Source: Raphanus sativus (lineage: Eukaryota > Streptophyta > Magnoliopsida > Brassicales > Brassicaceae). From it: a stretch of 64,000 nucleotides of DNA. The notes below the pieces were generated by a model. That model made no database searches. It was not told the origin of the DNA and saw only the letters and a program-made list of their open reading frames with translations. The position numbers were made by a program, and so were the translations under genes. The stretch lies in assembly GCF_000801105.2 (NCBI RefSeq), contig NC_079515.1, positions 4,836,001 through 4,900,000 of the forward strand. Reading direction: 5' to 3'. This document shows positions 36,502 to 47,745 of the stretch, piece after piece (position 1 is the first letter of the stretch; every line of letters starts with the position of its first letter).

Positions 36502-37288
36502 ATGATGGCATCCTTGAGAGCAACTACGGCATGTGCTATCTGCCAGCAAAAGCTTGAACCTGCTGCTCAAGGTTGGCGTTGCCAAGTTTGTCGTCCTGAC
36601 TATGAAGTTTGCACCCCTTGTTACTCAAAGGGCGTAAACAACCATCCACACATTCTCATTACCCGCCGTCCATCTGCCACTTCTTCTGTTGCACCTAACA
36701 CACAAACTAATCAAATCCAGGCTGCACAGGTATATACATATATATATATATATATATTTATTTATTTATTTATTTCTAAGCTTACATATGTTAGTGTATG
36801 CATCCATTGGCTTCTCGATTTTCCTTAGTTACCAATACAGTTCTGATTGGTTGGTTACTGCAGTTAAGAGCAGTGCTGCTACACATTATGACATGCTGCA
36901 CCACACAGTGCCATTATCCAATGTGTCGCATTATTAAGCGTCTCATGAATCATGGTGTTACATGCAAAAAAAGAGTCTGCAATCCTTGTAAGAGAATGTG
37001 GGATCTCTTTCATATGCACGCCAGAAACTGCAGAGATCCACAGTGCAGTATACCCAAATGCAGGTACGTTATATCATCTATAACCAATTTTGAGAATACT
37101 TGTCTCAAGAAAGTTAAATGTTGTTTTTTATTTAATTTATAATGATCTGACATTGTGATTTTTTTGACAGAGAATTTAAAGCTATTTTTAGTAGAAATCA
37201 ACGACAGGCAGGTTCAAGACGCAAAGCAGCTGTCAAAGAGACGGTGCCACAGAGAACCGCTGACGCAGGAACCTCCACTCCTCACTGA
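36502..37288 (+). CDS. Short ZZ + TAZ zinc-finger protein, tail of a HAC (p300/CBP-like) acetyltransferase
   Basis: Exons 36502-36729, 36864-37063 and 37171-37288 join in phase to give 181 residues. A ZZ finger (about residues 12-52) keeps all eight ligands in CAIC, CQVC, CTPC and HPH. A TAZ domain follows (about 80-143) with three complete HCCC sites: [28 protein letters not shown] and [15 protein letters not shown]. In plant HAC proteins these two domains form the extreme C-terminus after the acetyltransferase domain and bind transcription factors. Position between the NAC and DUF547 genes matches HAC5 (At3g12980), so this is probably what remains of it. The catalytic part is absent. Intact frames, splice sites and ligands suggest it may still be made. 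Alternatively it is a young pseudogene. Confidence 0.8.
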
Positions 37289-37481
37289 TCAACATAGACA
37301 GATGGTGCTATAGTTCCACTCTTTTGATCCCTTCGTTTTGTATATGTTAGCATTTTTTTTTCTCTGGCGAAGTTATAATAAGCGAATAAATCCTCCTGAT
37401 TTGGGTTATTATACCTGCAGGTTTTCAATCTGTTTTTGTTTATTTGTGTAATTATTAGTTGCTTTAGATTAGATGTGATTA

Positions 37482-37823
37482 CTCCCTCTGTTTTTATTTG
37501 TAGGTAGTTTTAGCAAAATAGATTTGTTTCACAATATAAGGGGTTACAAATTCCAAAGCAATGAAATATATAATTAAAAAACATTTAACTAAAGAGTGTT
37601 ACTTTTGAATTGAATGTTTTTTTTGAGAATAGCAATAACCTTGCTCTATAATTAAATGTTCCAGAAAAAATGAATGTGTTATAGATAAAGCAATGTATTT
37701 TGCTTGCTGATTTCTAAAAAGTTAAAAAATCTTAATATGCGTGCTTTTATGTTAAACTACCTATAAATAAAAACAGAGGAAGTGCTTTTATGTTAAACTA
37801 CCTATAAATAAAAACAGAGGAAG
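37482..37823. mobile_element. Stowaway-type MITE with duplicated right end
   Basis: The left end CTCCCTCTGTTTTTATTTGT and the inverted right end CTTCCTCTGTTTTTATTTAT match over about 30 bases, with TA on both sides (37480-37481 and 37824-37825). The last 41 bases occur twice in tandem (from 37741 and 37782), so the element has two right ends. It lies in the 3' flank of the ZZ-TAZ gene. Confidence 0.85.
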
Positions 37824-38017
37824 TAGGACCTTATGTGCAGGAAGTAGAGAGATGAGTTAAGCTTTAATGATTCTTTAAAATTTACAAGTAGCTTTTCTTT
37901 TCTCATATATTTTATTTGAAACAAATGTACACTGATAAGCCCCAAAAGCTAAGTTGGGAGCAATAATGATCATCTTGATGAGTTAGGCCTTTTTTACAAC
38001 CGTAACAGAGCAGGTTA

Positions 38018-40579
38018 TTACACAGAGTTGTTGTTGTTGTCAGGGAGAAACAGATATCTGAAACGAGAATCAAAGGGGAGTATTCCACAGTTACGTGAGG
38101 AGAGAAGACTTTGCCTTCTTCTCTGAGAGATGCACTGTTCCACAAAAGCTGCTTGATGTGGTGGAAGGTACTTGGATATCCACACCCCCAAGTTCGAATC
38201 CTCCACCACGCTCTTGGCGTAGCAATGGAGCATTTTGGGGACCAAGAGCTTCCCTTTGCTGCTCAGCCCTACCGATGCTTGTATGAACTCCCTCTGAGCT
38301 TCTAGTAGCTCTTCCTTCACTCCTTTCGCTGTGTAGATCCTCACCTGCAACAACGTTTACAAAAAGTCACATTCATTCCATACTTCATGCCAAAACAAAA
38401 AAAGGAGAATGATAGTTTAAGCTTACCGCAGGAGAAGAGTACATTCCGCAGCTTAAGGCAAAGGAGAGAAGAGGCTCATGTGTATCAATGCTTGCCTTGC
38501 GTTGTTCTTCTGATACTTTCAGCTTGTTGATGGCAAGAAGCAGAGCCTGCACATCAGAAAAACAAAGTAAATGTTAACTGATGATTCTGAAAAATACAAA
38601 ACAAAAGATGAGTTAAAGATTATATACAATTTGTGGCCTGTGTACAGGCGGTTTCATCTTCAGTATCACATACTCCATTGTCGCTGCAGTATATGAGTGT
38701 CCTCCAACCGTATAGGCAGCCTGTGGAGCCAAGCATAAAGGACTAAGATAAGACAACAAAGAATGTGAGAAGAACAAAACAAGGCTTCTTTCAAGTCTTT
38801 ATGTAAACCTTTTGCATCAACGAGAAGAGCTTCATGTCGCTTTTTGGGACACCATAAGCCAAATACGCCTGCAAATAAAAAAAGAAGACAACTCTCATCA
38901 GCATTCATTACATTTCATAAAAGGTTTTTGAGAAGAAAAAGGGAACTAACATGCATGATCAACGCGTTATAAACATTAATCCAGAAAGCTAGCTTCTCAT
39001 CACAGCTCAAATGAATCGGGTTTACTCTAGCAAGTTGCTCCACCAGTGTCCTATTTCAACAGAATCAGACTTTTGAGTCATGTAGTTTAACAAGATTGAC
39101 GAAAAAAAAGAAGTTACAAGGAAGCTCCATTACCTGAACCTCCTCAATGCACCAGAAGCATATTCCAGCTGCTTCTTCCCAACAGACATCCAAGAAACCT
39201 CAGATGCCAGACTGTAGTTTCCAATCTCCGCCCAGCTTAGCTTCCCACGAACCCTGTAAGGATCAAAGACGTTTCCTGCGGCCAAGACATCGTTGTGACT
39301 TTGGATATCTATCTGGGGGCTTTGTACCCATGACGAGATCTTTGACCGTTCTGTTGAAGGCCACCAGGATGATGAGCTTGATAGATGCCCCCGTGGTGAT
39401 ACCGATACCGATACCGGTGAGAGCTGGCTCTCGTTTGAGGATGCTTTTGTCTGATCAGCAAGAGACATGTAGATGTTCTTCATGCATCTCACCATTTCTT
39501 CAGACAGTAGGTTAGGGTGATCCCACAGGAACTTAGGCAGCTTCTTCGCATTTGTCTTTCTCATTAGCCTCTTCTCAAGAAACTCATCTCTTGACTCCAA
39601 TGTTTTCTGGTTTAATGTGGTGAAATGTCAGATACATTTTGTTCTTTGCTCTATTAAGGGTTATATAAGAAAGAAGAATATAAGTTTATACCTCAACAGT
39701 TGATTCTGCGTGAGATGATTCAGATGAAGAGTCTTGGTTTTGACATGGATTGTCTTCTGCTGATTGATGTAGTTCAGAGTCTGAATGATTCAAATATCTC
39801 AAGGAAGAAGAAGAGTTCTGCATAACTAAGACATAGTTAGATTACAATAAAGCAAGAAAATAATGAATCTGTGAAGGAGGATACATACTGGTGGAGAAGC
39901 TGAATGTGTCAAATGATACTCAGCCAGTCTTCTCTCGTTACGTTCTTGGCTAAGTTGGAAATTCAGTGACATCATTTCTTGCTCTAGCTTGGTGACTGCT
40001 GTCTCTAACGTGGCTATATGGGAAAGAAGTTCTTGAGCCTGCCCAATTTTCAGAATCATCATCTAAACAAAACGGTAATTTTTCAACAAAAAAGCAATCA
40101 CAATAGGATGTGTTGAGGGGGGGGGGGGGGGGGGAGCATACAGGATGTGGAACACTACAAGAAGAAGAAGATAGCTCCCAAGGTTCCTTCTCCATGATGT
40201 TCTCTAGAAAAGTATGCAGCTCTATTTCTTCTTGGAGTTGTAGTTGCAATCTTTTTACCTGGCACATGAAATTTTCTTTCAGAACTGGTAAACACTGCAA
40301 ATTTATTTAGAATAATGAAGACTCTACTTAAGTTAAGAAGCTCACATCCTCTTCAAGTTGATATCTATATGGAAAAGATTCATCACTTGTGGACTCTTGG
40401 CATCTCTGTATACACAATTAAACAAGCAAGCAAGCTCTTATTGTTGTTTAAGAACTGCATAAATTCTCATTCAACAGGTACAATCTAGACTTAATAATGT
40501 ACGTTCATACCTCTGACTTAGATTTCAAAACTTGAGAGTGATACATCCTAAGGCTCTGTAGTTTGGCAGTCATAACCAT
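38018..40579 (-). CDS. DUF547 protein with N-terminal MIP1-type leucine zipper (At3g13000-like)
   Basis: Eleven exons on the minus strand give 584 residues: 40579-40511, 40405-40346, 40294-40142, 40062-39889, 39817-39692, 39606-39134, 39050-38951, 38868-38809, 38720-38628, 38546-38427 and 38344-38018. All borders are GT-AG and in phase. Residues about 45-145 form a coiled coil (KRLQLQLQEEIELHTFLE and ATLETAVTKLEQEM), the ternary-complex-factor MIP1 zipper. The DUF547 domain covers about 308-555, with FDPYRVRGKLSWAEIGNY, LSCDEKLAFWINVYNALIMH and YLPPHQAAFVEQCI. The molecular role is not known to me. An in-frame stop just upstream in exon 1 fixes 40579 as the first possible ATG. A run of 18 G follows the exon 3 donor closely. 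Confidence 0.92.
40117..40134. repeat. G18 homopolymer next to a 5' splice site
   Basis: Eighteen consecutive G lie on the plus strand, which is C18 in the transcript, starting 7 bases into intron 3 of the DUF547 gene. Such a tract is prone to length change and to sequencing error. Confidence 0.9.
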
Positions 40580-42296
40580 TAAAACCAAATGATGGAACTT
40601 CTTCAACAAATGTGCTTCAGATTCTTCTCTCAAGTACAAAAGACTTTAATGACATAATCCCTGCACAAAACCAGATTTATATAATAAATGAGATAAGATA
40701 ACAATTTAGAGGTAAAGACCAATGTGGCTGTCTCTAAGCACACAAGACACTAATCAACTGATGGAGTTTTGATAATGGAATTTTCTCAGCACATATAAGA
40801 CTATAGTCCAGAGTACAAGATGAAGAGGCAAGAGAAGACACTGTTACACCTGTGAACATATCTAATAAGGACAAATATTAATTATAGATACAGAAAAATA
40901 AGAAACAGCAACATGTCTTGTTCAAAAACGACTAGACAGCTAAGTATCACATGGTCAAAAAATTCACATTGAAATGTTTTTTTGACAGGTTAAGCGGTTA
41001 TTCCTTCCAGATGAACTCAATGAACCAGCTAAACCAAAGGATGCAATCTTTTGAACATGCAATTCTAGATTTGGTTAAGAGTTTTAAAGAAAGTACTGTT
41101 GCCTTGTAAAAGAGATTCATTAAACTAACTTTGATGAAAAAGAGTAAGACAGAAAGAAAGAAAGAAGAAGCTAAAGACACTATCCCTAAAGGCATATCAA
41201 GTGGGGTCTCTGAACAAAGAAAAAGATTGAAACTTTGAACCATAGAGTGTAACCCCAATTCTGCAACAAAGTATAATTCAAACAAGGAGGAAACAGTGGG
41301 AATAAAAGTGAACCTTTTTTTTTCTTCTTCCAGTGGCTGAAAGAAAACTTTCAAGAATCCGAGAGATAGAGAAGAAGAGGTATGTGATTCGAGAACCAAA
41401 ACCCTTAGCTTCTTTTGAAAGTTCTGCTAGATTCTCCCACACTAATCTTAATCTATCTAATCTTGCAGGGGTACTAGGTGTCAAATAAAAAGCATAGACC
41501 CACTTATTTATTTCCCAATCTTTAAAAAGTTTCTCAATTTGAAATTCAAAAATAAAATCTCTATTCTGAGTCAACAGTTAGCTGAGAAAAGGATTATTTT
41601 TTCCTTATTATTATCCAATAATGAATCAGAGTAATGAGTTAAAGTAGAAGACAAAGATACAGTTGAACAGAACATAAGAGAATCTGTAACACACTGCTTT
41701 TTTCAATCTACACGGGCTCTTGGAATTTGATGTCTTTTTCTTAGTAATTTCAAAAGTAAATTTAACTGAAAAGAAAGAGAAGAATAAAACAATCTTTTGA
41801 GGAAACCAAAAATGTATTGAAGCATTCTCACATGCAGAGAAACGCATGTTTAAACAACTAAGGTATTTTGTCCCTTTGTGGTTATATTTTACTGAACTGG
41901 AGCCTGATTCTCTTTTCTGCGTTTTTGTTTTTTTATGTTGACAATATGTAGTAATATTTTTTCAAAAAAAAAAAATGTAGTAATATCCACAGAAACTTTT
42001 ATGTGTTTGAAATTTGAAAAAACAACGAGTAGAGAACACAACTTTCACTGACTATGATGGTGTTTAAAACATTTGTCTTGTGTATGATTTTTTTTTTTTT
42101 TTTTTTTTGTCTTAGACCTGTTAGATTCATGTGTATATTTTCCTAAAAGCATCACAATTCAAAAAGCACATATGATATATCCGGTTGATTCATCAGGCAT
42201 GGATTCAAAATATGAGTTTTACATTAGCATTTGATTCAAAAGATGAGGTTTGATGAACATTCAACCTAAATAACTAAAATATGCACAATATGAGTT
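40580..42296. other. Gap between DUF547 and hAT-derived genes
   Basis: The left part likely holds the 5' UTR (a TTGTGCAG acceptor-like site sits just upstream of DUF547 exon 1) and promoter of the DUF547 gene. The right part holds the 3' flank of the hAT-derived gene. A run of about 20 T lies near 42089-42108. The open frames here show no family resemblance. Confidence 0.5.
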
Positions 42297-44189
42297 TTAC
42301 ATTAGTTTAGCTTTGCAGCTTTGTAGATGAAGATTGTAATGAACAAACGCCAACTCTTCCAAGTGCTGTTTCTCACAAGGGCTCACTCCTTTGGTAAGCA
42401 GCAGCTTCTCCGCTACGTTCCTCTTCAGGTTGTACCTCGACGCACCTTCACACGTCTGGCTCAGAACCTTAATGGCGAAGCTCTGCAGTTCCGGGTGCTC
42501 GCTCGCCTTCTGAGTCCACCACTCAACTGCAAAGATAGATCCAAGAACATGACAACACAATACAACATAAAAAAATCAAGAAGCTCACATACCTGGAGCG
42601 ATTCCAGTGATCTGATCAGCTTGACTGGCCTCATTAAAGCAGCCTTTACCGAGCCTGTACATCTTAAGCTGTCCGCCAATTTTAGCTACAACGCGGCATT
42701 CTTGCACTAAACAACCCACAGCTGAGACAAAATCAGTTGTAACTTCTGTGTCATTCTGAAAGTCAGTTGAGTAGAAAGCCGCCGGGTTCAAAAAGTAACC
42801 GGCAACATGAAGAGGACTGTGAAGGTGGTTGTTCCAGACATCATCAACCACATCCCATAACGGCTTGTAACATAGTTCCTCGTTGTTGAGTTCCTCGGCT
42901 ATACTCTCCTTAATCCCATCCATAGTGTCATAGACATAACCAACATGCTGACTGCTGGCAGTAAGAAACAAATGTAGACTTCGAATCAGAGGAGATGTGG
43001 ATTTCACAAGTCTCTCAACACATTCCCAAAAGGACGAATCCTTCACCAGTTTGCACACTGTTATGCCCTCTTCTTTGTTCAACTCCGGGGAAGCAAAAGC
43101 AACCATGGCTGCCAAGTTCTTCTTCGCCTTGAGAATCTTCTCTGCAGTGAGATAAGGCCTAACAAACTCAAACTCAAACTCAGAGGAGGAGACTGTTCCA
43201 TGACTGAAACGTTCCCAAACCAAAGGGTTGTTGTTGATGAACTCTGTGATGCTATTGACCTTGTCAAGTACGTCTCCAAACCAATCCATTTTCCCAATCT
43301 CCACCAGCATAAGCTCTAAGCAGTGGGACACACTGACTGACCAGAAAACGTTCAGGTTGTTACTCTTGAAAGACTTGCCTAGCTCACCGACCCAGCCAGA
43401 GGTTGAACACGCGATGATTTGAACCACGTTATGCACTCCAACATCCTCGACAAGCCTATCTACCAGCGACGTTAAGGCAGTGACGTCTTTCTTCATATCG
43501 GAAACATGGAATGAGTTCAGGTAAACCGGACCTGCTGGACAGTCTGCGACGAAAGTAACCAGATCATGGCCTTTCTGGTCAACCCAAGCATCCAACAAGA
43601 TGCTGCAACCTGTGTCGGCCCACGAATCTTTGATCTTCTTGACATGATCTTTCACTTCCTTCAATGTTTCTTGAAGCATACGTCCGTTTAAATCATGAGA
43701 ATCAGGGATCTTAAGCTGCATCTCACCATCACCACCACCTACAAGAGACGTTGCATCAATCATTTCTCTGAAGCGTAGAGAATCCACAGTCGAAAAATCA
43801 TCGAAACAGTGTTCATAAAAGAACCGACCAATGCACTTTTGGACTTTGTTTGACAACAAGAACTCTTTACTAGGCTCCTCCTCCTCCACATATGGATCCT
43901 CTTCTCTTCTTCCACGCTTATGATGATCATTATTACCCATTTGGACTTCCCCAACTCTCTTAGTCTTAGGAGCAGCAGGAGTGAGACCAGGCTCTTCCTT
44001 GGTAACCACATCATCACGAAACGCCTCTCTAACGGTAGATGTAACTTGGGTACAGGGAGTCATACGTCGACTTGTACCACCCAAGTGGAGTTTGAGACGG
44101 TTGAAGCCACTCATTTCTTTTTCGCAGTATTTGCATTGAACACGCTTTTCGTTTTCGTCCACCCAAACTCCGTGGTCATGAATGTCCAT
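42297..44189 (-). CDS. hAT transposase-derived protein: BED finger, DUF659 (At3g13010/13020/13030-like)
   Basis: Exon 1 (44189-42593) and exon 2 (42526-42297) join in phase to give 608 residues. The N-terminus has a BED-type zinc finger (VWVDENEKRVQCKYCEKEM, then NRLKLHLGG and a Cys further on). A DUF659 region follows (about 130-330, with SWADTGCSILLDAWVDQ and HDLVTFVADCPAGPVYLNSF). The C-terminal part is hAT-like. I find no terminal inverted repeats or target duplication around it. It sits where Arabidopsis has a cluster of such genes, so it is probably a domesticated transposase with a host role, perhaps DNA binding. Cutting activity is unlikely but not excluded. A possible TATA box on the minus strand near 44692-44703 and a donor-like GTAATC near 44582 suggest a spliced 5' UTR. 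Confidence 0.88.
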
Positions 44190-46543
44190 GATGAAAAGTA
44201 TCGGTCCTTAAAAGATTCACCTAGTTTAGAGCCAGCCATTAGATGAAATGCAAAACAGAATGATCGAAAACCCCCTTGCATGTTCATGGAGAGTGAAGCA
44301 AAAAAAAAAACAGAGACTTTAAACTTTACAATGAAATAAAACTCCATGCATAATGCTCTCAAGCAATCATCAGACGAGTAAAACGAAATGGTGGAAGCTA
44401 TTCATCATCAGTCACACAAAAAAAGAAAAATCGAACCTACACTCCTTACCCCTTAGTGATAAATTAAGATCAAAGCAAACAAAAAAAATAAGATCAAAGC
44501 AAACAAAAAAATAAGATCAAAGCAAACAACTCTTTTTTCACCAAATGTTTATCTACGGCTTGGAACGTGGATAAGAGATTACCTGACTGAGTCTAAGGGT
44601 CGAGTCTCGGATAAACAGGAGGCAACAAGAACCGGAAGAGAAACGAAAACCCTTGTTTCTGAGACAGAGAGAGGGAAGGCGGATATGCCTCTTATATTTT
44701 ATCTCCTTAAGTTATGGTAATTAATGAAAAATTCCACTAATGACTTTAAATGAGTTTACTTACACGCGTCAGAAAAAGATCTACATTACATATTTACATA
44801 CAAAATCTCCTCTCAGTGGCCACCAACATTCCTTGTACCAGATTACACATAAAAAAAAAACTAGACCATATACTCACATATTTGAAGAAACCTGCTACCT
44901 CTCAGGATATTTAAAGCCTGCGACGTTTAAACGGGATTGGTTATCACAACAATTCTTCAAATACTTGAACTCAAAAGTGTAATCGTTATTACCTGGAGTT
45001 GTTCAGGCAACTGCTTTTGAACTTCTATCTGCATACGCAGAGCTTCGGTTATTGTATTCCCCTGCCCATGGAATAAGAGTCTCACTTTTTAAGTATAATG
45101 CTGAGACATATTAGGGACTCATATGGAAGGAGAAGCCCAAACAAGACACACAATGCCATCAGCTTCACTGTTACTTAAAACCCAGTTTCTTTTACTCCTC
45201 TGATTTAAACCTCTTTTTCTTCTCTGGCTAGTCTATACTTGTACATATTATCAGAGATATTCAGCTAAATTTGGTACTCTGTACTTTGTAAAATTGGTCA
45301 GACGCAAACTAATTTAGTACCTGCAAGTGTCTAGCTTTTTTTTACATGATAGATCGATCGTCAAGCCCTCACTCAGCCTTCATCAGCTTCAGAACACAGC
45401 CTTGGGAGTTATCCATTGTTCCATCTCTGACTAAACCGAAACTAAAATCCAAGCAAACATAACATGTTTCTTAATTGTGAACTAAAACTGTGTGATTGGA
45501 GTAACAAAACGGCTGTTTGAGTTTTATACCGAAGGATAGAGGAATAGAAACGGACCTGAGGAGACAAGGATGATAAAGTCTTGTAACTCCTGGCATAAGA
45601 AAGCTCGACACTTTTCGAGGAGTTTCCCCCTCCTATATAATCCAGCAAATGTGACATCAGAAGCGCAAAGTTTGAAACTTTTCACGAAATCAAATCAGAG
45701 AAAACTCATCTTCAAATATGAACAAAAAGAGATGAAATTTATCCAAATGAGAGAAATCAAAATGAAGAGATTGTGGGCTACGGAGGAGGCTAAGACAAGT
45801 GTACTCTTTGTCTTTTGCTTTGATTGGTCTCTCACTCACACCTCACTGCTCCGTCTTTCTTAACGCTACGCGCTCTTACATCAAGTGTAACTCACTCACC
45901 TGTTGAAAACCGTTAGTTTAAAACTACCACGTAGGAGCCAAGTGGTCGTGCGGCTTGCCTTATCCTTTGGTCTCTTAGATCAATCATACAAACTTGGATC
46001 ATTACTCATATATCCACGACTGATCTACATATACATACTGTATATAAAAATAATAAATATCTAAAGAACAAGAAAAAAAAATAAAGATTCTCGGAGTCCC
46101 CAAGAAAACAACCTCAACTAAAAAAAGAAAGTAAAAAAAAAAAGAAAAAGATCATTCATAGTAGTTTCCATTTTCGACAAAGGAAAGGAGGAAAGAGAAG
46201 GGCAATGCCCATTGCTTTCTCTCATCTCTTCGTAGTTAAAGCTTTGCCCTTTAAAGACGACACATTAACATAAGGTGAAGCTTCTTCCACTTTGCTTGTG
46301 CATCATCATTATTAGCAACAAAGTTGTTTTTTTTTTCTTCTTTTCACACAAAAACACAAAGCAAACTTGAATTTTTTTTTACTGTAATCTTCTTACCGTA
46401 CGTATTGTTTTACATATGTGGAAAGATCCCCTTGACCTTCCCTACATAAAAAGATTCTGTTTTTTTTTATAAATTCCCTTTCCTCTGTTTTTTTGTTTGT
46501 TTGTTTGAATCAGATCCTTATTCTTGGCCTTACGATCAGATTC
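44190..46543. other. Gap between hAT-derived gene and ECT5-like gene
   Basis: It holds the 5' region of the hAT-derived gene, a MYB-CC relic (44992-45440) and the 5' region of the ECT5-like gene, which is rich in CTT and T runs from about 46290. A nicotinate transporter gene expected from Arabidopsis order was not seen. Confidence 0.5.
44992..45440 (-). pseudogene. MYB-CC transcription factor relic (At3g13040-like)
   Basis: Two exon remnants lie in the right order on the minus strand. One (about 45430-45345) encodes GCVLKLMKAE, then a 3-base stop insertion, then GLTI and YHVK after another small insertion. This matches the second half of the MYB-CC DNA-binding repeat (KGVLKLMK, EGLTIYHVKSHLQKYR). 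The other (45060-44994) encodes NTITEALRMQIEVQKQLPEQ, the coiled-coil motif of the family, and still has a GGGCAG acceptor and a CAG/GTAA donor. The first half of the MYB repeat and the C-terminus were not found. The position between the hAT-derived and ECT5-like genes is where Arabidopsis has At3g13040, so this is a decayed copy of it. Confidence 0.8.
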
Positions 46544-47705
46544 ATGGCAACGACTCCATCACACGCCACAGATCTTATTACCTCTGGTAACGTCACTGAC
46601 AACCCCATCTTCTCAATTCTCTGCCTTTCCTTTTCCTACTAATCTGTTGACGTGGGGGCTGAGTCATGTTTTTGATGTGTTAGGGTTCGTTGATCTGGAT
46701 TTGGCTTCTAGAATTATGAGCTTCTTGTTCAGTTTTTTTGTTGGTATTGGTCTCGTAAAATATACTGTGTTGTTTACTAGAGCATGATTCTAGTGGAGAA
46801 TTACATCACCTTTTGTTAAAATCTTGGATCTGTGTTCTTTCTATCTTAAGCTGGAAACTTGCTATTTATGTATTGTTAGTTTAGTTTCACTAGGATCTGC
46901 TTTTGTTTGCAAGATCTTCATCTTTTGTGTTCATGAATGTTTTCCCACCGACTTATTTAAGTTTTATTTGTTTATGAATTGGACACAGAGGAGCAACCTG
47001 CTAATCTGGACATCATGAAGGAGCAGGTAGTTGATCTTGTTTGTCTCTGGTGTTATTATTGTAATGAATATCCACAGAGGATGATATAACTTTGAATCTT
47101 TGGTTTTTTCTATCTCAGCCTGTCCCGGGGAACAACGAGCCCTCTCAGGAATCTGCATCAGTTGTAGTTCATCCAGCAAAAGTTGCTCCACTGTCTGGAC
47201 CTTATGGTTTAACTGGTGATCTTGCTGGACACTTACCTAGCAGCATCCTCTCTCCTCAAGCACAAGGCTTTTACTACAGAGGTTGGTTTCTGATTCATCT
47301 TCCTCTCTTCTTCTTTTTTTCCTTGGCTTCTCTGATCAGATCCTAAAACCTCCAAATACACTGTATCTTCTGAGGTCATGGAGTTTGAGTATTTGGTATA
47401 GATGTTTCATATTTTAGTGGTTGTTTAAGTATTAGTATCAAAATAAAAAGAAATAGCATAAGCTCTTCTTTTACCCCCATGAATCATTACTCTAGTTCCT
47501 GAACTTTTTTTAATGGGATGTATAGAAGCTAATGGTGATTCCTATGTGTGTTGGAGAGGCAGGTTATGAAAACCCCACAGGTGAATGGGACGAGTACTCT
47601 TCCTATGTCAATGTTGAAGGATTGGACATCACATCTCCTGTGTGTACTACTTACTATAAAACTTCACTTTTAGGATTCATTCTTTTTGAAACCTTTCCTA
47701 ACTTG

Positions 47706-47745
<40 letters not shown>

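Noticed and set aside
41278..41574. 99-codon frame upstream of the DUF547 gene as a missing first exon
   Set aside because: The known first exon has an in-frame stop just before its ATG, so nothing upstream can be joined in frame.
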